DNA of 64,000 nucleotides from Novosphingobium sp. (GTDB taxonomy: Bacteria > Pseudomonadota > Alphaproteobacteria > Sphingomonadales > Sphingomonadaceae): NCBI RefSeq assembly GCF_030696665.1, contig NZ_JAUYRV010000046.1, positions 310,001 to 374,000 of the forward strand, written 5' to 3'. Position numbers and translations under genes: made by a program. Shown here one piece after another: positions 21,050 to 30,471 of this stretch (its first letter is position 1; each line of letters opens with the position of its first letter). The notes under the pieces were generated by a model. That model worked only from the letters and a program-made list of their open reading frames with translations, ran no database searches and was not told the DNA's origin.

Positions 21050-23329
21050 TTATCTGCTCGCCGCACCTGTTAGCGCGGGTAAGCTTGAAGGTTCAGGTTG
21101 GGGCTGGGGCTGATCGTTCCGGCGGTCAGCCAGAGGCTCTGGCCAGCGATACCAGCCGTGCTGCCCTTGCGTTTGCGCCACTGTCCTGATCGCGCCGGTT
21201 TCAAGGTCGACAGCCAATCCGCCGGTGGTGGCCAGAAAGCGACGGTCAGCCTTCAACATGCGGGGGCGGCAGGAGAACGGCAGGCGGCGGTCTGATACGA
21301 TGATGTCGGTGCGTTCGCAGGCTGCAGCGAGGGACATTTCGTCGATGTAGGCACGACTGCGGGAGAGCAGGAGCGTGAACCGCTTGCCATTGCTGTTAAT
21401 CGTGGCTGTGCAGAAGTCATCGTTACAGCGAGCGGCGGGCCATTCATCTATCGGCCGGAGGGTGCCTTCCATACCGGCAAGTTCCAGCAAGTTGTCACGC
21501 ATGTAATCACCCCGGCCCATGCGCAGAACGATCAGATCGTCGCCCTCGCCCGTCAGGCCGACGTGGTGGCCGTCTCCGGTGACAAGTATATCCGGCGTCG
21601 GTGTGACGATCATGGCGATGACCGCAAAGCCAGCCGGGATCGCACCCCACAGACGAACCTTGCCGGTCCACAGCGCGAGCCACAGCATTCCACTGACAAA
21701 CAGTGCAAAGGTCCACGGCGCAATGGCCGGAAGCATGGTCACTGCGCCGGGCCGCGCTGCCACGAAGTGGGCGAGCGCGAGGAGCAGTTCGAGGCTCTTT
21801 CCAGCAAGCCACCATGCAGGCGCGCCGATGCCAACACTATCGAGCAACAGGGCGAGGCCGATAAGTGGCATGGTGACGAATGTGGTCAGCGGGATGGCGA
21901 TGACGTTGGCCAGCGAACCGTACACGCCAGCGCGGTGGAAATGGAACAGGCCGATGGGCATGAGCGCGAGTTCGATGACGAGACCCGTGGCAAGCAGCAA
22001 AATCAGGTTGCGCGCCATGCGGACGAGCGGGCCGTGATGCTCTGCGGTGAGAAAGCCGCGCACCGGGGCGGCGGAGTGGAACGCAATGATGGCAATGACG
22101 GCGGCGAAACTCATCTGGAAGCTGGGTCCGACGACCGCCTCCGGCCAGAACAGCATCACCACCAGCGCGCCAACCGCAACCATCCGCAGGGAAAGCGGAT
22201 CACGACCCAGCGCCAGCGCGATCAGAACCAGCAGCGCGCCAATGCACGACCGGATGGTCGGCACCTCTGCCCCTGTGAGCAGCGTGTAAGCGATCCCCGC
22301 CAGCACCCCCATCAGCGCAGCGGCAATCGGCACGCGGATACGCAGTGCGACCCAAGGGATGGCGGCAAGCAGGCGCGCGACGAGGAAATAGACCGCGCCA
22401 ACCAGCGCGCTGACGTGAAGACCGCTGATTGACAGCAGGTGCGTGAGGCCCGCGTCGCGCATAGCGTCCTCGTCCGCCGTAGCAATTGCGCCCCTGTCTC
22501 CGCTGGCCAATGCAGCGGCGATTGTGCCGGGGGATCCGCTGAGTTGTGATCGGACATGATCGGCCAGCGCGCGCTGCGCGCCACGCAGCGTTGCGCCTTG
22601 CATCGACGGAGAGATGATCGTCACTTCGCCCAGCGCGCTGCCGGTAGCGGCAAGGCCGTTGAACCATGCGGTACGCGCGAAGTCATAAGCGCCGGGCAGC
22701 ATTGGTGCAGCAGGCGGCATCAGGCGGGTCCGAACGCGTATCTGTGCGCCCTCGGTGATGGCGGGTGAGTCCTTGCCGAGCGGCAGGTTAACGCGGACGC
22801 GGACGGCCTCGGCAAATTCCGGCAGCCGGGCGATGAGGAGCAGGCGCGCGCGCGCCTTGGCCGGCTCCTCGCGCCGTTCAAGCACCCTGCCCTCCAGCGT
22901 GACCACAATGGGGCGCGCTATTCCCGGTTGGCCGAGCAGTGCGGACTTTGTCCAGACGGTAGCAGTGCCTGCCGCAAGCATCACAGCGAAGCCGAACAAG
23001 GCAAGCCGCAGGTGAGGAAGGCGCGCTTCATCAAGGAACAGCAGCGAGATCAGCGCGGTGGCGAGCGCGGTGAGCACGAGTGCGGTCCAGTCCGCCTGCG
23101 TGGGCAGAGCAACCCACGCCACGATCCCCGCTGCGAAGGCCACCACCAGCCACAGCCCGCGTTCGAACGGGTGGGAATCAAGGAAGCCGTCTGCAAGCTC
23201 AAACATCTTGGCAAGCACGCTGGACAATCGCACGCGGATGTCCCAATGCCGCGCTCGTCCGGCCGGGGCAGTGCCCGGATCGGCGGCGGGAATATCTGCC
23301 GCAGGTCCATCTGCCGCCGGGGACGCCAT
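21050..23329 (-). CDS. comEC: ComEC/Rec2 family DNA-uptake channel protein
   Basis: This is a polytopic membrane protein of about 759 residues. It has an N-terminal membrane region, an OB-like periplasmic domain (about 130-250) and the competence core with GLTHLLSISGLHVSALVG, followed by about eight helices. ComEC forms the inner-membrane channel for single-stranded DNA. The C-terminal cytoplasmic part (after about residue 580) lacks the HxHxDH metal site of the beta-lactamase-like nuclease domain found in Bacillus-type ComEC. The start is uncertain: ATG 23329 avoids overlap with gltX, while an in-frame TTG at 23401 would overlap it. It is convergent with lexA, with 9 bases between stops. Confidence 0.88.
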   Translation of the reverse strand: MASPAADGPAADIPAADPGTAPAGRARHWDIRVRLSSVLAKMFELADGFLDSHPFERGLWLVVAFAAGIVAWVALPTQADWTALVLTALATALISLLFLDEARLPHLRLALFGFAVMLAAGTATVWTKSALLGQPGIARPIVVTLEGRVLERREEPAKARARLLLIARLPEFAEAVRVRVNLPLGKDSPAITEGAQIRVRTRLMPPAAPMLPGAYDFARTAWFNGLAATGSALGEVTIISPSMQGATLRGAQRALADHVRSQLSGSPGTIAAALASGDRGAIATADEDAMRDAGLTHLLSISGLHVSALVGAVYFLVARLLAAIPWVALRIRVPIAAALMGVLAGIAYTLLTGAEVPTIRSCIGALLVLIALALGRDPLSLRMVAVGALVVMLFWPEAVVGPSFQMSFAAVIAIIAFHSAAPVRGFLTAEHHGPLVRMARNLILLLATGLVIELALMPIGLFHFHRAGVYGSLANVIAIPLTTFVTMPLIGLALLLDSVGIGAPAWWLAGKSLELLLALAHFVAARPGAVTMLPAIAPWTFALFVSGMLWLALWTGKVRLWGAIPAGFAVIAMIVTPTPDILVTGDGHHVGLTGEGDDLIVLRMGRGDYMRDNLLELAGMEGTLRPIDEWPAARCNDDFCTATINSNGKRFTLLLSRSRAYIDEMSLAAACERTDIIVSDRRLPFSCRPRMLKADRRFLATTGGLAVDLETGAIRTVAQTQGQHGWYRWPEPLADRRNDQPQPQPEPSSLPALTGAASR

Positions 23330-23358
23330 GACATTCAAAGCAAAGGAAAGCGCGGCCA

Positions 23359-24822
23359 ATGGCAAGCGCCACTGACACCATTTCCGCAGGATCACCCGCA
23401 AAGGGCAAAGTGGTCACGCGGTTTGCGCCCTCGCCCACGGGATTCCTGCACATTGGCGGCGCGCGCACTGCGCTGTTCAACTGGCTTTATGCGCGCCATC
23501 ATGGCGGCACATACCTGCTGCGGATCGAAGATACGGACCGCGCGCGGTCTACCGACGCGGCGATTGAGGCGATCTTCGACGGGCTGAACTGGCTTGGCCT
23601 TGGCGGAGACGCGGAACCTGTGTTCCAGTTCGCCCGGTCTGACCGCCACGCCACAGTCGCGCATCAGATGCTGGACGCGGGCTATGCCTATCGCTGCTAT
23701 CTGACGCAGGAAGAACTGGCCGCACGGCGTGAACTGGCACAGGCTGAGCGTCGGCCCTTCCGCATCGACAGCGAATGGCGCGATGCAGGCGCAGACCAGT
23801 GGCCGGACGGCCAGCCTTATGTCGTCCGCATGAAATCTCCGCGTGATGGCGAGACGACCATAGACGACAAGGTGCAGGGTTCGATTACCGTCCAGAACAG
23901 TGAACTGGACGATTTCGTGATCCTGCGCTCCGACGGTACGCCGACGTACATGCTGGCGGTCGTCGTGGACGATCATGACATGGGCGTCACCCATGTGATC
24001 CGGGGCGACGACCATATCAACAACGCGTTTCGCCAGTTGGTGGTGATCCGCGCGATGCAGGCGATCGAGGGCGGATGGCCCGATCCGGTCTATGGCCATA
24101 TCCCACTGATCCACGGCTCCGATGGTGCCAAGCTCTCCAAGCGTCACGGCGCGCTGGGAGTTGACGCCTATCGCGACGAAATGGGCCTGCTGCCCGAAGC
24201 GGTGTTCAATTACCTGCTGCGGCTTGGCTGGGGCCACGGTGACGAGGAAATCATCAGCCGCGATCAGGCGGTGGAATGGTTCGACATCGGCGATGTGAAC
24301 AAGGGCGCGTCGCGGTTCGACCTCAAGAAACTGCTCAATCTTAACGGCCATTACATCCGCGAGGCTGAAGATCGGCGGCTGGCGGATCTGGTAGCACCCA
24401 AGCTGGCGACGCTGGAGCCGGGCTTCGATGTTGCCAGCGGCACAGACCTGTTGGCAAAGGCCATGCCGGTTTTGAAAGTGCGCGCAGCGGACCTCAATGA
24501 GCTGGCAACCGGGGCAGTATTCCTCTTTGCCCAACGGCCTTTGCCGATGGTGGAGAAAGCCGCTGCCCTGCTCACCGACGATGCGCGCGCCATTCTTGGC
24601 AAGGTGTTAAGCCGCCTTGAGGGCGAAAACGTCTGGACAACGGAAAGCCTCGAGGCCACGGTAAAGCAAATGGCCGAGGAGCTTGGGATAGGCTTGGGCA
24701 AGATTGCCCAACCGTTGCGCGCAAGCCTGACGGGACAGACTACCTCGCCGGGGATTTTCGACGTATTGGCGCTTCTCGGTAGGGATGAGTCGCTGGCCCG
24801 CATTGGCGATTCAGCGGCTTGA
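23359..24822 (+). CDS. gltX: Glutamyl-tRNA synthetase
   Basis: This 487-residue class-I synthetase charges tRNA-Glu, and possibly tRNA-Gln where GatCAB is used. The N-terminal motif [15 protein letters not shown] includes the HIGH-like sequence, and KLSKRHG is the KMSKS-like loop. The C-terminal anticodon-binding helical domain is complete. AAAGGA lies about 11 bases before the ATG. The gene is divergent from comEC with almost no space between starts. Alphaproteobacteria often carry two gltX copies; whether another exists cannot be seen here. Confidence 0.96.
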   Translation: MASATDTISAGSPAKGKVVTRFAPSPTGFLHIGGARTALFNWLYARHHGGTYLLRIEDTDRARSTDAAIEAIFDGLNWLGLGGDAEPVFQFARSDRHATVAHQMLDAGYAYRCYLTQEELAARRELAQAERRPFRIDSEWRDAGADQWPDGQPYVVRMKSPRDGETTIDDKVQGSITVQNSELDDFVILRSDGTPTYMLAVVVDDHDMGVTHVIRGDDHINNAFRQLVVIRAMQAIEGGWPDPVYGHIPLIHGSDGAKLSKRHGALGVDAYRDEMGLLPEAVFNYLLRLGWGHGDEEIISRDQAVEWFDIGDVNKGASRFDLKKLLNLNGHYIREAEDRRLADLVAPKLATLEPGFDVASGTDLLAKAMPVLKVRAADLNELATGAVFLFAQRPLPMVEKAAALLTDDARAILGKVLSRLEGENVWTTESLEATVKQMAEELGIGLGKIAQPLRASLTGQTTSPGIFDVLALLGRDESLARIGDSAA

Positions 24823-24868
24823 GCCGGGTAAGTGATTGCAAATCAGAGATAAACAGGAGGGTTAAGGC

Positions 24869-26155
24869 GTGAGCGATAACCAGGCTTCTTTGACAGCCGG
24901 TGGCAGCACCATTGAAATGCCGGTCAGGAGCGGCACGATCGGTCCGGATGTGATCGATATTCGCAAGCTCTATGGCCAGACGGGCATGTTCACCTACGAC
25001 CCTGGCTTCACTTCGACGGCCAGTTGCGATTCCGCGATCACCTATATTGATGGCGACGAAGGTGTCCTGCTGCATCGCGGCTATCCCATCGGCCAGTTGG
25101 CCGAGCATTCCAGCTTCATGGAAGTCAGCTACCTGCTGCTGAACGGCGAATTGCCGAGCGCGCAGGAACTCAGCGATTTCAGCCGCACGATTACGCGCCA
25201 CACCATGCTGCACGAACAGCTTGCCACGTTCTATCGCGGGTTCCGCCGCGACGCACACCCTATGGCGATCATGTGCGGCGTGGTTGGCGCGCTTTCCGCG
25301 TTTTACCATGACAGCACCGACATTGCGGACCCCACCCACCGCAAGATCAGTTCGCATCGCCTGATCGCCAAGATGCCGACGATCGCGGCGATGGCGTACA
25401 AGTATTCGGTCGGCCAGCCTTTCGTCTATCCGGACAACAAGCTGTCCTACACCGGCAACTTCCTGAAGATGACCTTCGGCGTTCCGGCAGAAGAGTATGA
25501 AGTGATCCCCGCCGTGGAAAAGGCGATGGACCGCATCTTCACGCTTCACGCTGACCACGAACAGAACGCATCGACATCGACCGTGCGACTTGCCGGGTCT
25601 TCGGGCGCAAACCCGTTTGCCTGTATCGCTGCGGGCATTGCCTGTCTGTGGGGTCCGGCGCATGGCGGCGCAAACGAAGCCGCGCTGAACATGCTGAAGG
25701 AAATCGGCACGCCCGACCGCATCCAGCACTATATCGATCGGGCCAAGGACAAGAACGATCCGTTCCGCCTGATGGGCTTCGGCCACCGCGTGTACAAGAA
25801 CTACGATCCGCGCGCGACGGTGATGCAATCGACCGTGCGCGAAGTGTTTGCGGCGCTGAACGTGCAGGATCCGCTGTTTGAAACCGCGCTGCGGCTTGAG
25901 GAAATCGCGCTGAGCGATCCTTACTTTGCAGAAAAGAAGCTGTTCCCGAACGTGGACTTCTATTCGGGCATCATCCTTTCGGCCATCGGTTTCCCGACCA
26001 CGATGTTCACTGTGCTCTTCGCCCTTGCCCGCACCGTGGGCTGGGTGGCGCAATGGAACGAAATGATCAGCGATCCAGGCCAGAAGATCGGGCGTCCGCG
26101 CCAGCTCTACACCGGCCCGACTGCGCGCGATTACGTGCCGGTGAGCGAACGCTAA
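24869..26155 (+). CDS. gltA: Citrate synthase
   Basis: This 428-residue type-II (hexameric) citrate synthase condenses acetyl-CoA and oxaloacetate at the entry of the TCA cycle. Motifs are [20 protein letters not shown], with the first catalytic His, and [13 protein letters not shown], with the second. The catalytic Asp lies in NVDFYSGI. It starts with GTG and has AGGAGG ten bases upstream, a strong signal. A long open frame on the opposite strand is a codon-bias shadow. A small membrane-protein gene follows after 33 bases. Confidence 0.97.
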   Translation: MSDNQASLTAGGSTIEMPVRSGTIGPDVIDIRKLYGQTGMFTYDPGFTSTASCDSAITYIDGDEGVLLHRGYPIGQLAEHSSFMEVSYLLLNGELPSAQELSDFSRTITRHTMLHEQLATFYRGFRRDAHPMAIMCGVVGALSAFYHDSTDIADPTHRKISSHRLIAKMPTIAAMAYKYSVGQPFVYPDNKLSYTGNFLKMTFGVPAEEYEVIPAVEKAMDRIFTLHADHEQNASTSTVRLAGSSGANPFACIAAGIACLWGPAHGGANEAALNMLKEIGTPDRIQHYIDRAKDKNDPFRLMGFGHRVYKNYDPRATVMQSTVREVFAALNVQDPLFETALRLEEIALSDPYFAEKKLFPNVDFYSGIILSAIGFPTTMFTVLFALARTVGWVAQWNEMISDPGQKIGRPRQLYTGPTARDYVPVSER

Positions 26156-26188
26156 GAAATTGACGTAACGAATTAGGAGCAAGCGGCG

Positions 26189-26380
26189 ATGACGACAATT
26201 CTCAGGATTTTCGGCATCGCCGCTCTTCTTATGGGCGGCCTTTGGACCGGCCAAGGACTGGGCCTGATCATGTGGCCATCTTCAAGCTTCATGCTGGCGC
26301 AGACACAGTGGGCCTATATCGGCGCTGGCCTGATGCTGATTGGTGTGATTGCGCTGTGGCGTGCAGGAAAGCGCCGTTAG
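26189..26380 (+). CDS. Small two-helix membrane protein of unknown function
   Basis: This 63-residue protein consists almost only of two membrane helices (about 5-28 and 39-57) and a short basic tail GKRR. AGGAG stands ten bases before the ATG. It lies downstream of gltA on the same strand and could be co-transcribed with it. Its stop overlaps that of the facing kinase-like gene by 4 bases. I recognise no function. Codon use and a good ribosome site support that it is real. Confidence 0.7.
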   Translation: MTTILRIFGIAALLMGGLWTGQGLGLIMWPSSSFMLAQTQWAYIGAGLMLIGVIALWRAGKRR

Positions 26381-27756
26381 CCTAGCGCTGAGGCCTGGAC
26401 CGAAGCGTCTGCAGGCAGGCTCAACACGAACCGGGCGCCGCCGCCCGCCGCGCTTTCTACTGAAAGATCGCCGCCCATTGCGCGCGCGAGCTTGCGCGAA
26501 ATGTATAGGCCAAGGCCGCTGCCGCCATCACCGCTACGACCAAGCCGTTCGAATTTGTTGAACACCCGGTCAGCCTGTTCGGGATTGATCCCGTCACCCT
26601 GATCTTCGACCGTGAGCCATGCCATTCCCAAATCGAAACCGGTTTCGATCCGCACCGTGGTATGCCCGGGTGTATAGCGGACTGCATTGCCGATCAGATT
26701 GAGCAGAATCTGCAACACGCGGCGAAATTCGCCGATGGCAGGGGCAGCCGCATCTTCCGACGGCAGGGCGAGTGCGATGTGCCGCTCCTGCGCGCGGACG
26801 CCAAGGATACCTGCCGCCCGGCGCGCGCAATCAGCAAGGTCGATGTGGTCTGGCGCAGGCGCGAAGTTCTCGTCTTCAACCGTTTCCAGAACGGCAAGAT
26901 CCTCGACCAGCGAAAGCAGATGACGCCCGGATTCTGCAATATCTCCGGCATAACCGACGTACGGCTCGGCAATCGGCCCCGCCAGGCGGGTGCGGATCGT
27001 TTCAGCATTGGCGACGATCCGGTTGACCGGCAGGCGCAGCGCCGGGGCAAGATTTTGACCAAGCAGGCCTTTCCAGTCAGCCTTGGATGCCAACGGTTGA
27101 ACCGTGCCAGACAAAGCCCCCGGCGATTCGGCCAGCACCGTTTCGGCGACCAGCAACAGTTCGAACCCGCCGTTGCGCAGTGGCAACAGCCGGGCATTCC
27201 ACCGCCGGACAGAGCCTGCGACCTGCACCGCCGCATCATCAAGCAATCGCCAGTGCAACGGCTGATGATGACTGCTGCTCTCAACCGTGACCAGATCGGT
27301 CCAATAACGCCCGAAACCTTGCTGCACTGCCGCCGCGAAAGGATGAAGGTCTGCTCCATCGACGAAGCCGGAAATCACGCGCTGTTCCGCGTCGAGAACA
27401 ATGTGGGCCTCAGCCAGTTGGCGCAGTAGCGCAACGTCATCAGCGCCGCTTCGGTCAGTCGTCCAGGCGCTGGCGGAAAGCCGCCATTCAGTGATGGCGA
27501 TGCGGGTGCCGCCATCTTCGGGCACAACGTTGGCACGGAAAGAAAGCGGCTGCCCCTCGTCCTCAACCGCGACCATTGCGGTGAGCGCAAGGCTTTCGGC
27601 GCGCACCTTGCGCACCAGTGCAAGCAACGCGGGCATGGCGATTACGCCGGGATAGCTGCCTCCGATGCGAACTTGCAACGCCGCCAGTGCCTCGTCGGCT
27701 TCGACAAGACGATCAGCCGCGTCGGCGCGGGCGCGGATTGGCCCTGCGGCAGTCAT
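26377..27756 (-). CDS. Histidine-kinase-like protein lacking the phospho-accepting histidine
   Basis: This 459-residue soluble protein has a PAS-like N-terminal half (about 110-215), a degenerate HisKA dimerisation region (about 225-290) and an intact HATPase_c domain (about 340-450). In the H-box, the usual NMSHELRTPLN reads NLAPALRLPVN, so Pro238 occupies the His position. The rest of the two-helix region (YVGYAGDIAESGRHLLSLVEDL) is well kept. The ATP-binding N-box NLIGNAVRYTP, G1 DQGDG and G2 GGSGLGLYISRKLARAMGG look functional. It could be a pseudokinase that binds ATP and partners without autophosphorylating. The ATG at 27756 follows the DUF2336-like stop by one base. Confidence 0.85.
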   Translation of the reverse strand: MTAAGPIRARADAADRLVEADEALAALQVRIGGSYPGVIAMPALLALVRKVRAESLALTAMVAVEDEGQPLSFRANVVPEDGGTRIAITEWRLSASAWTTDRSGADDVALLRQLAEAHIVLDAEQRVISGFVDGADLHPFAAAVQQGFGRYWTDLVTVESSSHHQPLHWRLLDDAAVQVAGSVRRWNARLLPLRNGGFELLLVAETVLAESPGALSGTVQPLASKADWKGLLGQNLAPALRLPVNRIVANAETIRTRLAGPIAEPYVGYAGDIAESGRHLLSLVEDLAVLETVEDENFAPAPDHIDLADCARRAAGILGVRAQERHIALALPSEDAAAPAIGEFRRVLQILLNLIGNAVRYTPGHTTVRIETGFDLGMAWLTVEDQGDGINPEQADRVFNKFERLGRSGDGGSGLGLYISRKLARAMGGDLSVESAAGGGARFVLSLPADASVQASALG

Positions 27757-27757
27757 C

Positions 27758-28753
27758 TCAATCCTGCGCGTCCATTGGCGTGCTGGCCAGCAGCACCGCC
27801 GCGCGTGCCGGATCAAGCCGTTCGATGCCAGCAGGCACTGCGATGTCGGGATGGAGCGCGGAGAAAGTGGCGACCACGCCTTCGCGCTGGACGTGGGCGG
27901 CCACAAGCGAGAGTGCGAGGCGCGGCATCTGGCTTTCGGTTGTGCACATGATCGCGGTTTCACGGGCGATCCCGGCATTGGCAGCAAGGCCGCTTAGGAA
28001 CAACGCCACACCGGCATGATCAAATTGCAGCGTGGCAGACCGTTCCGACCCGAGCGCCGAGACAATGTGATCGAGCAGATCGACCCGTGAAGCCGCGACG
28101 GAACGGCGCTGCCGCAGGGTAATTTCGGACATTTCCGCCGCAGCTTTTCCGGCAGCGTCTTCGCCGACATAGTCTTGCATCGCGGCCAGCGCGATTTCGT
28201 GCAAACGCGTTGGAAGTTCGGCAAGGGGTATCTGCATACGCCGGACTTGCTGGCCAAAGCGGGCCTGCGCCGCCAGCAGGTTCATGCCACGCGCGGCGAG
28301 ATCGGGGTCGGGCGAGGCAATCACGTCTTGCAAAAGCGGCGTGAGCACTGGATCTATGGCAAGCCTGCCCTGCAATTTTTCGGTCAATTGCCATTCAACC
28401 GCCAGCATGTGCAAATGGTGCAGTAGCGGCTGCCTGGCGGCCAACATCTCGGCAAGGCCCGGCCCCGCCTCGCGCGCCCATGCGGCGGCATCGGCGTGGC
28501 CTGCAGCCTCGCCCATAGCCTGCACCAGTTGGCGCGCTACATCGGCGAGCATGCCGCGCACCCGCGCGATGATTTCGTCGCTGAAAATCGAACGGTCATC
28601 ATTCTGCAGGAGGTGCCGCAGAATCGGCCCCATGTGCAGCATCGCCTGATCGGCGTGGAACAGATCCTGACCGAGCAACGCCTCTATCGCTCCGGGGCGT
28701 GCTTCGGGATCGGTGCCCGCAGATGAAGTCCCAGCAGATGCAGTCATGGCCAT
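27758..28753 (-). CDS. DUF2336-like conserved protein
   Basis: This 331-residue, mostly helical, soluble protein has no signal peptide or membrane segment. Its repeated helical pairs and the segment with LELP-like turns (IPLAELPTRLHEIALAAM) resemble sphingomonad proteins labelled DUF2336. That assignment is from memory of the pattern and is only moderately secure. Function is unknown. It is translated just ahead of the kinase-like protein (one base between stop and start), so the two are likely produced together. HEAT-like helical repeats would suit a protein-interaction role in the same pathway. Confidence 0.6.
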   Translation of the reverse strand: MAMTASAGTSSAGTDPEARPGAIEALLGQDLFHADQAMLHMGPILRHLLQNDDRSIFSDEIIARVRGMLADVARQLVQAMGEAAGHADAAAWAREAGPGLAEMLAARQPLLHHLHMLAVEWQLTEKLQGRLAIDPVLTPLLQDVIASPDPDLAARGMNLLAAQARFGQQVRRMQIPLAELPTRLHEIALAAMQDYVGEDAAGKAAAEMSEITLRQRRSVAASRVDLLDHIVSALGSERSATLQFDHAGVALFLSGLAANAGIARETAIMCTTESQMPRLALSLVAAHVQREGVVATFSALHPDIAVPAGIERLDPARAAVLLASTPMDAQD

Positions 28754-28763
28754 ATGAAAGTTC

Positions 28764-30038
28764 TTACTGGCGAGTGGTTAACTGCAGGTTAGGCGCAGAG
28801 GCTGCCGTTGGTCCCGTTTCGGGCGGAATTGTGCCAAACTGGAGCGTCAACAAGCATGCGCCGAACAAGGCGATGACGGCAAGGCCGATAGCTGCGTCAA
28901 ATGGCAGAAACAAGCTGGCGGCGACCAGAAAAAGAGCGATGACCATGCGATCTGAAAGCCAGTGCGCCCACACCTGACCGGGCAATGCCAAAGCCACCAA
29001 TCTTGCCCCGCCGACCAGCAAAAGCGGCGCAAAAATGCTTGCCCCCGGCGGTATCAATGACCCATCCGGCAGGCCACTGCGCCAGCCGGCCAAAGTCACC
29101 AGCCCAGCGTCGATCAGCAGGTGAAACGCCGCTGCACTTCGCCGGGCGATACCCGAGGCGAGCAACGAATCGCTCTCTACCTGTCCAAGCAGGCTGGCCA
29201 TCCGCTCAACCAACCAGGCCAGGCCGAGCAGCGCAAACCCGAGGGCAAAACTGCCGAGCCACCCTGCCCCGCCGCCCAGCAGCCCCAGCGCACCGGCAGC
29301 AAGCCCGACCAGCGCCGGGCGGGTGCCCGCATGCAACATGGCCGGACCAAAGCGGTTGACGACGGCTATCGCAAGTCGCTCACCGGGCGTGGCCGGTTCT
29401 TGCCCGGCAAAGCGGGTGTGGAGGCGCAACCACCGCCGTTCGGCAAAATGTGCCTCGTCCTCATCGCGCAGGATGCTCCAGCGCCCGTCGTCCAGCACGG
29501 CAGAAGGAATGCTGCGAAGGGCAACCCGACCCTGAATGGCAAGGCGCAGCAGCGCGGATTGCGCGTTCCATTCGGGCGGAAGATCGGCCAGCCCCGCCGC
29601 TATGCGCCCCGGAAAGCGCATGGCTGCAGCAAAGGCATGGTTGATGTCGATTCGCTCAAACCCCAGTGGCAACGCGGTTTCGACGGGCAAAGTCAGGATC
29701 ACCGCCCCCACCTCGATCTGTTCGCGCAGGGTGTCGGGCATTGCCAACAATCCGTCGCCCAGCACGATCACGTCGTCTTCGGGCGCGAGCAAGGGCACCA
29801 GTGCGCGCGCGGTGGCAACGACGTGGAACTGCGCACCTCCCGCTTCGGCAAAGTGCTGGAGCGCCACCAGTTCGCCGCTAATGGCCTCGGCAACGACGAC
29901 GATCCGCCGCGCACCAAGCGACAGCGCGAGGCCGATCTGATGGCGCAGCAGCGACCGCCCGCCAATAGGCAGGTATCCTCGCAAGCTGCCCGGATCTGCC
30001 CTGGCGGCTTCGATCAGCGATAGAACTGCGACCCGCAC
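28764..30038 (-). CDS. Nucleotidyltransferase-like domain fused to a membrane domain
   Basis: This 424-residue protein has an N-terminal Rossmann-like region (about 1-180) resembling NTP transferases: LPIGGRSLLRHQIGLALSLG matches the usual P-GG-PLL-hQ pattern, and VIVLGDGLL could supply the metal-binding Asp. The usual glycine-rich nucleotide loop near the start is missing. The C-terminal half has about five membrane helices, as in fusions with CDP-alcohol phosphotransferases, but the DGxxAR...GxxxDxxxD motif is not seen. It may be an inactive relative or use another chemistry. AGGAGG precedes the GTG start at 30038. It lies between the Hpt-like and DUF2336-like genes on one strand. Confidence 0.6.
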   Translation of the reverse strand: MRVAVLSLIEAARADPGSLRGYLPIGGRSLLRHQIGLALSLGARRIVVVAEAISGELVALQHFAEAGGAQFHVVATARALVPLLAPEDDVIVLGDGLLAMPDTLREQIEVGAVILTLPVETALPLGFERIDINHAFAAAMRFPGRIAAGLADLPPEWNAQSALLRLAIQGRVALRSIPSAVLDDGRWSILRDEDEAHFAERRWLRLHTRFAGQEPATPGERLAIAVVNRFGPAMLHAGTRPALVGLAAGALGLLGGGAGWLGSFALGFALLGLAWLVERMASLLGQVESDSLLASGIARRSAAAFHLLIDAGLVTLAGWRSGLPDGSLIPPGASIFAPLLLVGGARLVALALPGQVWAHWLSDRMVIALFLVAASLFLPFDAAIGLAVIALFGACLLTLQFGTIPPETGPTAASAPNLQLTTRQ

Positions 30039-30105
30039 CCGCCTGCCTCCTGACGGGGTATCGTAGAGGTTGCGAGCCGCGCTGCCAAGGCGGCGGCAAA
30101 ACTTG

Positions 30106-30411
30106 TCAGGGTTCTACTGCAAGATCGCCAAGCATCTGCCGCAGGCGTCGCAACACCGAGGGATCGCCGGGGACCGTATCAACGGCCTCCTCAGCCAATG
30201 ACAGCAAGCCATCGGCATGGAAACTTGCAGCCAGCCCTTTGAGCCGCATCGCCGCTACCTGCCAGTTTCCGTCGCATCGTGCGCGCGATAGAAGATCGAT
30301 CTGATGCTCGGCGCTTTCGATGAACGCTGCGCGCAATTCGCGCACCAAATCGGGATCGTGCCCTGCGGCAACGGCGAGATTGGCGTCGAGTGAAGCACCT
30401 TCGTAGGCCAT
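30106..30411 (-). CDS. Hpt-like protein lacking the phospho-histidine
   Basis: This 101-residue four-helix protein matches histidine phosphotransfer (Hpt) domains along its length. At the key site, where Hpt domains read AHxLKG, this one reads AAMRLKG, so Met55 replaces the histidine. LKG and the following helix (LLSLAEEAVD) are well conserved. A phosphotransfer role therefore looks impossible at the canonical position. It could still dock onto receiver or kinase-like domains, as pseudo-Hpt proteins do. It is the first gene of the unit that ends with the kinase-like protein and is divergent from the TipN-like gene. Confidence 0.75.
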   Translation of the reverse strand: MAYEGASLDANLAVAAGHDPDLVRELRAAFIESAEHQIDLLSRARCDGNWQVAAMRLKGLAASFHADGLLSLAEEAVDTVPGDPSVLRRLRQMLGDLAVEP

Positions 30412-30471
30412 ATGACCGGCCTACGTGGCGAAGTGTTAAGGCAGGGTTTATGACCTTTGCAAAAACGTGAT

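Noticed and set aside
24740..26254. Long open frame on the minus strand opposite gltA
   Set aside because: It mirrors the codon bias of the citrate synthase gene in another frame, has no recognisable domain and lacks a ribosome site.
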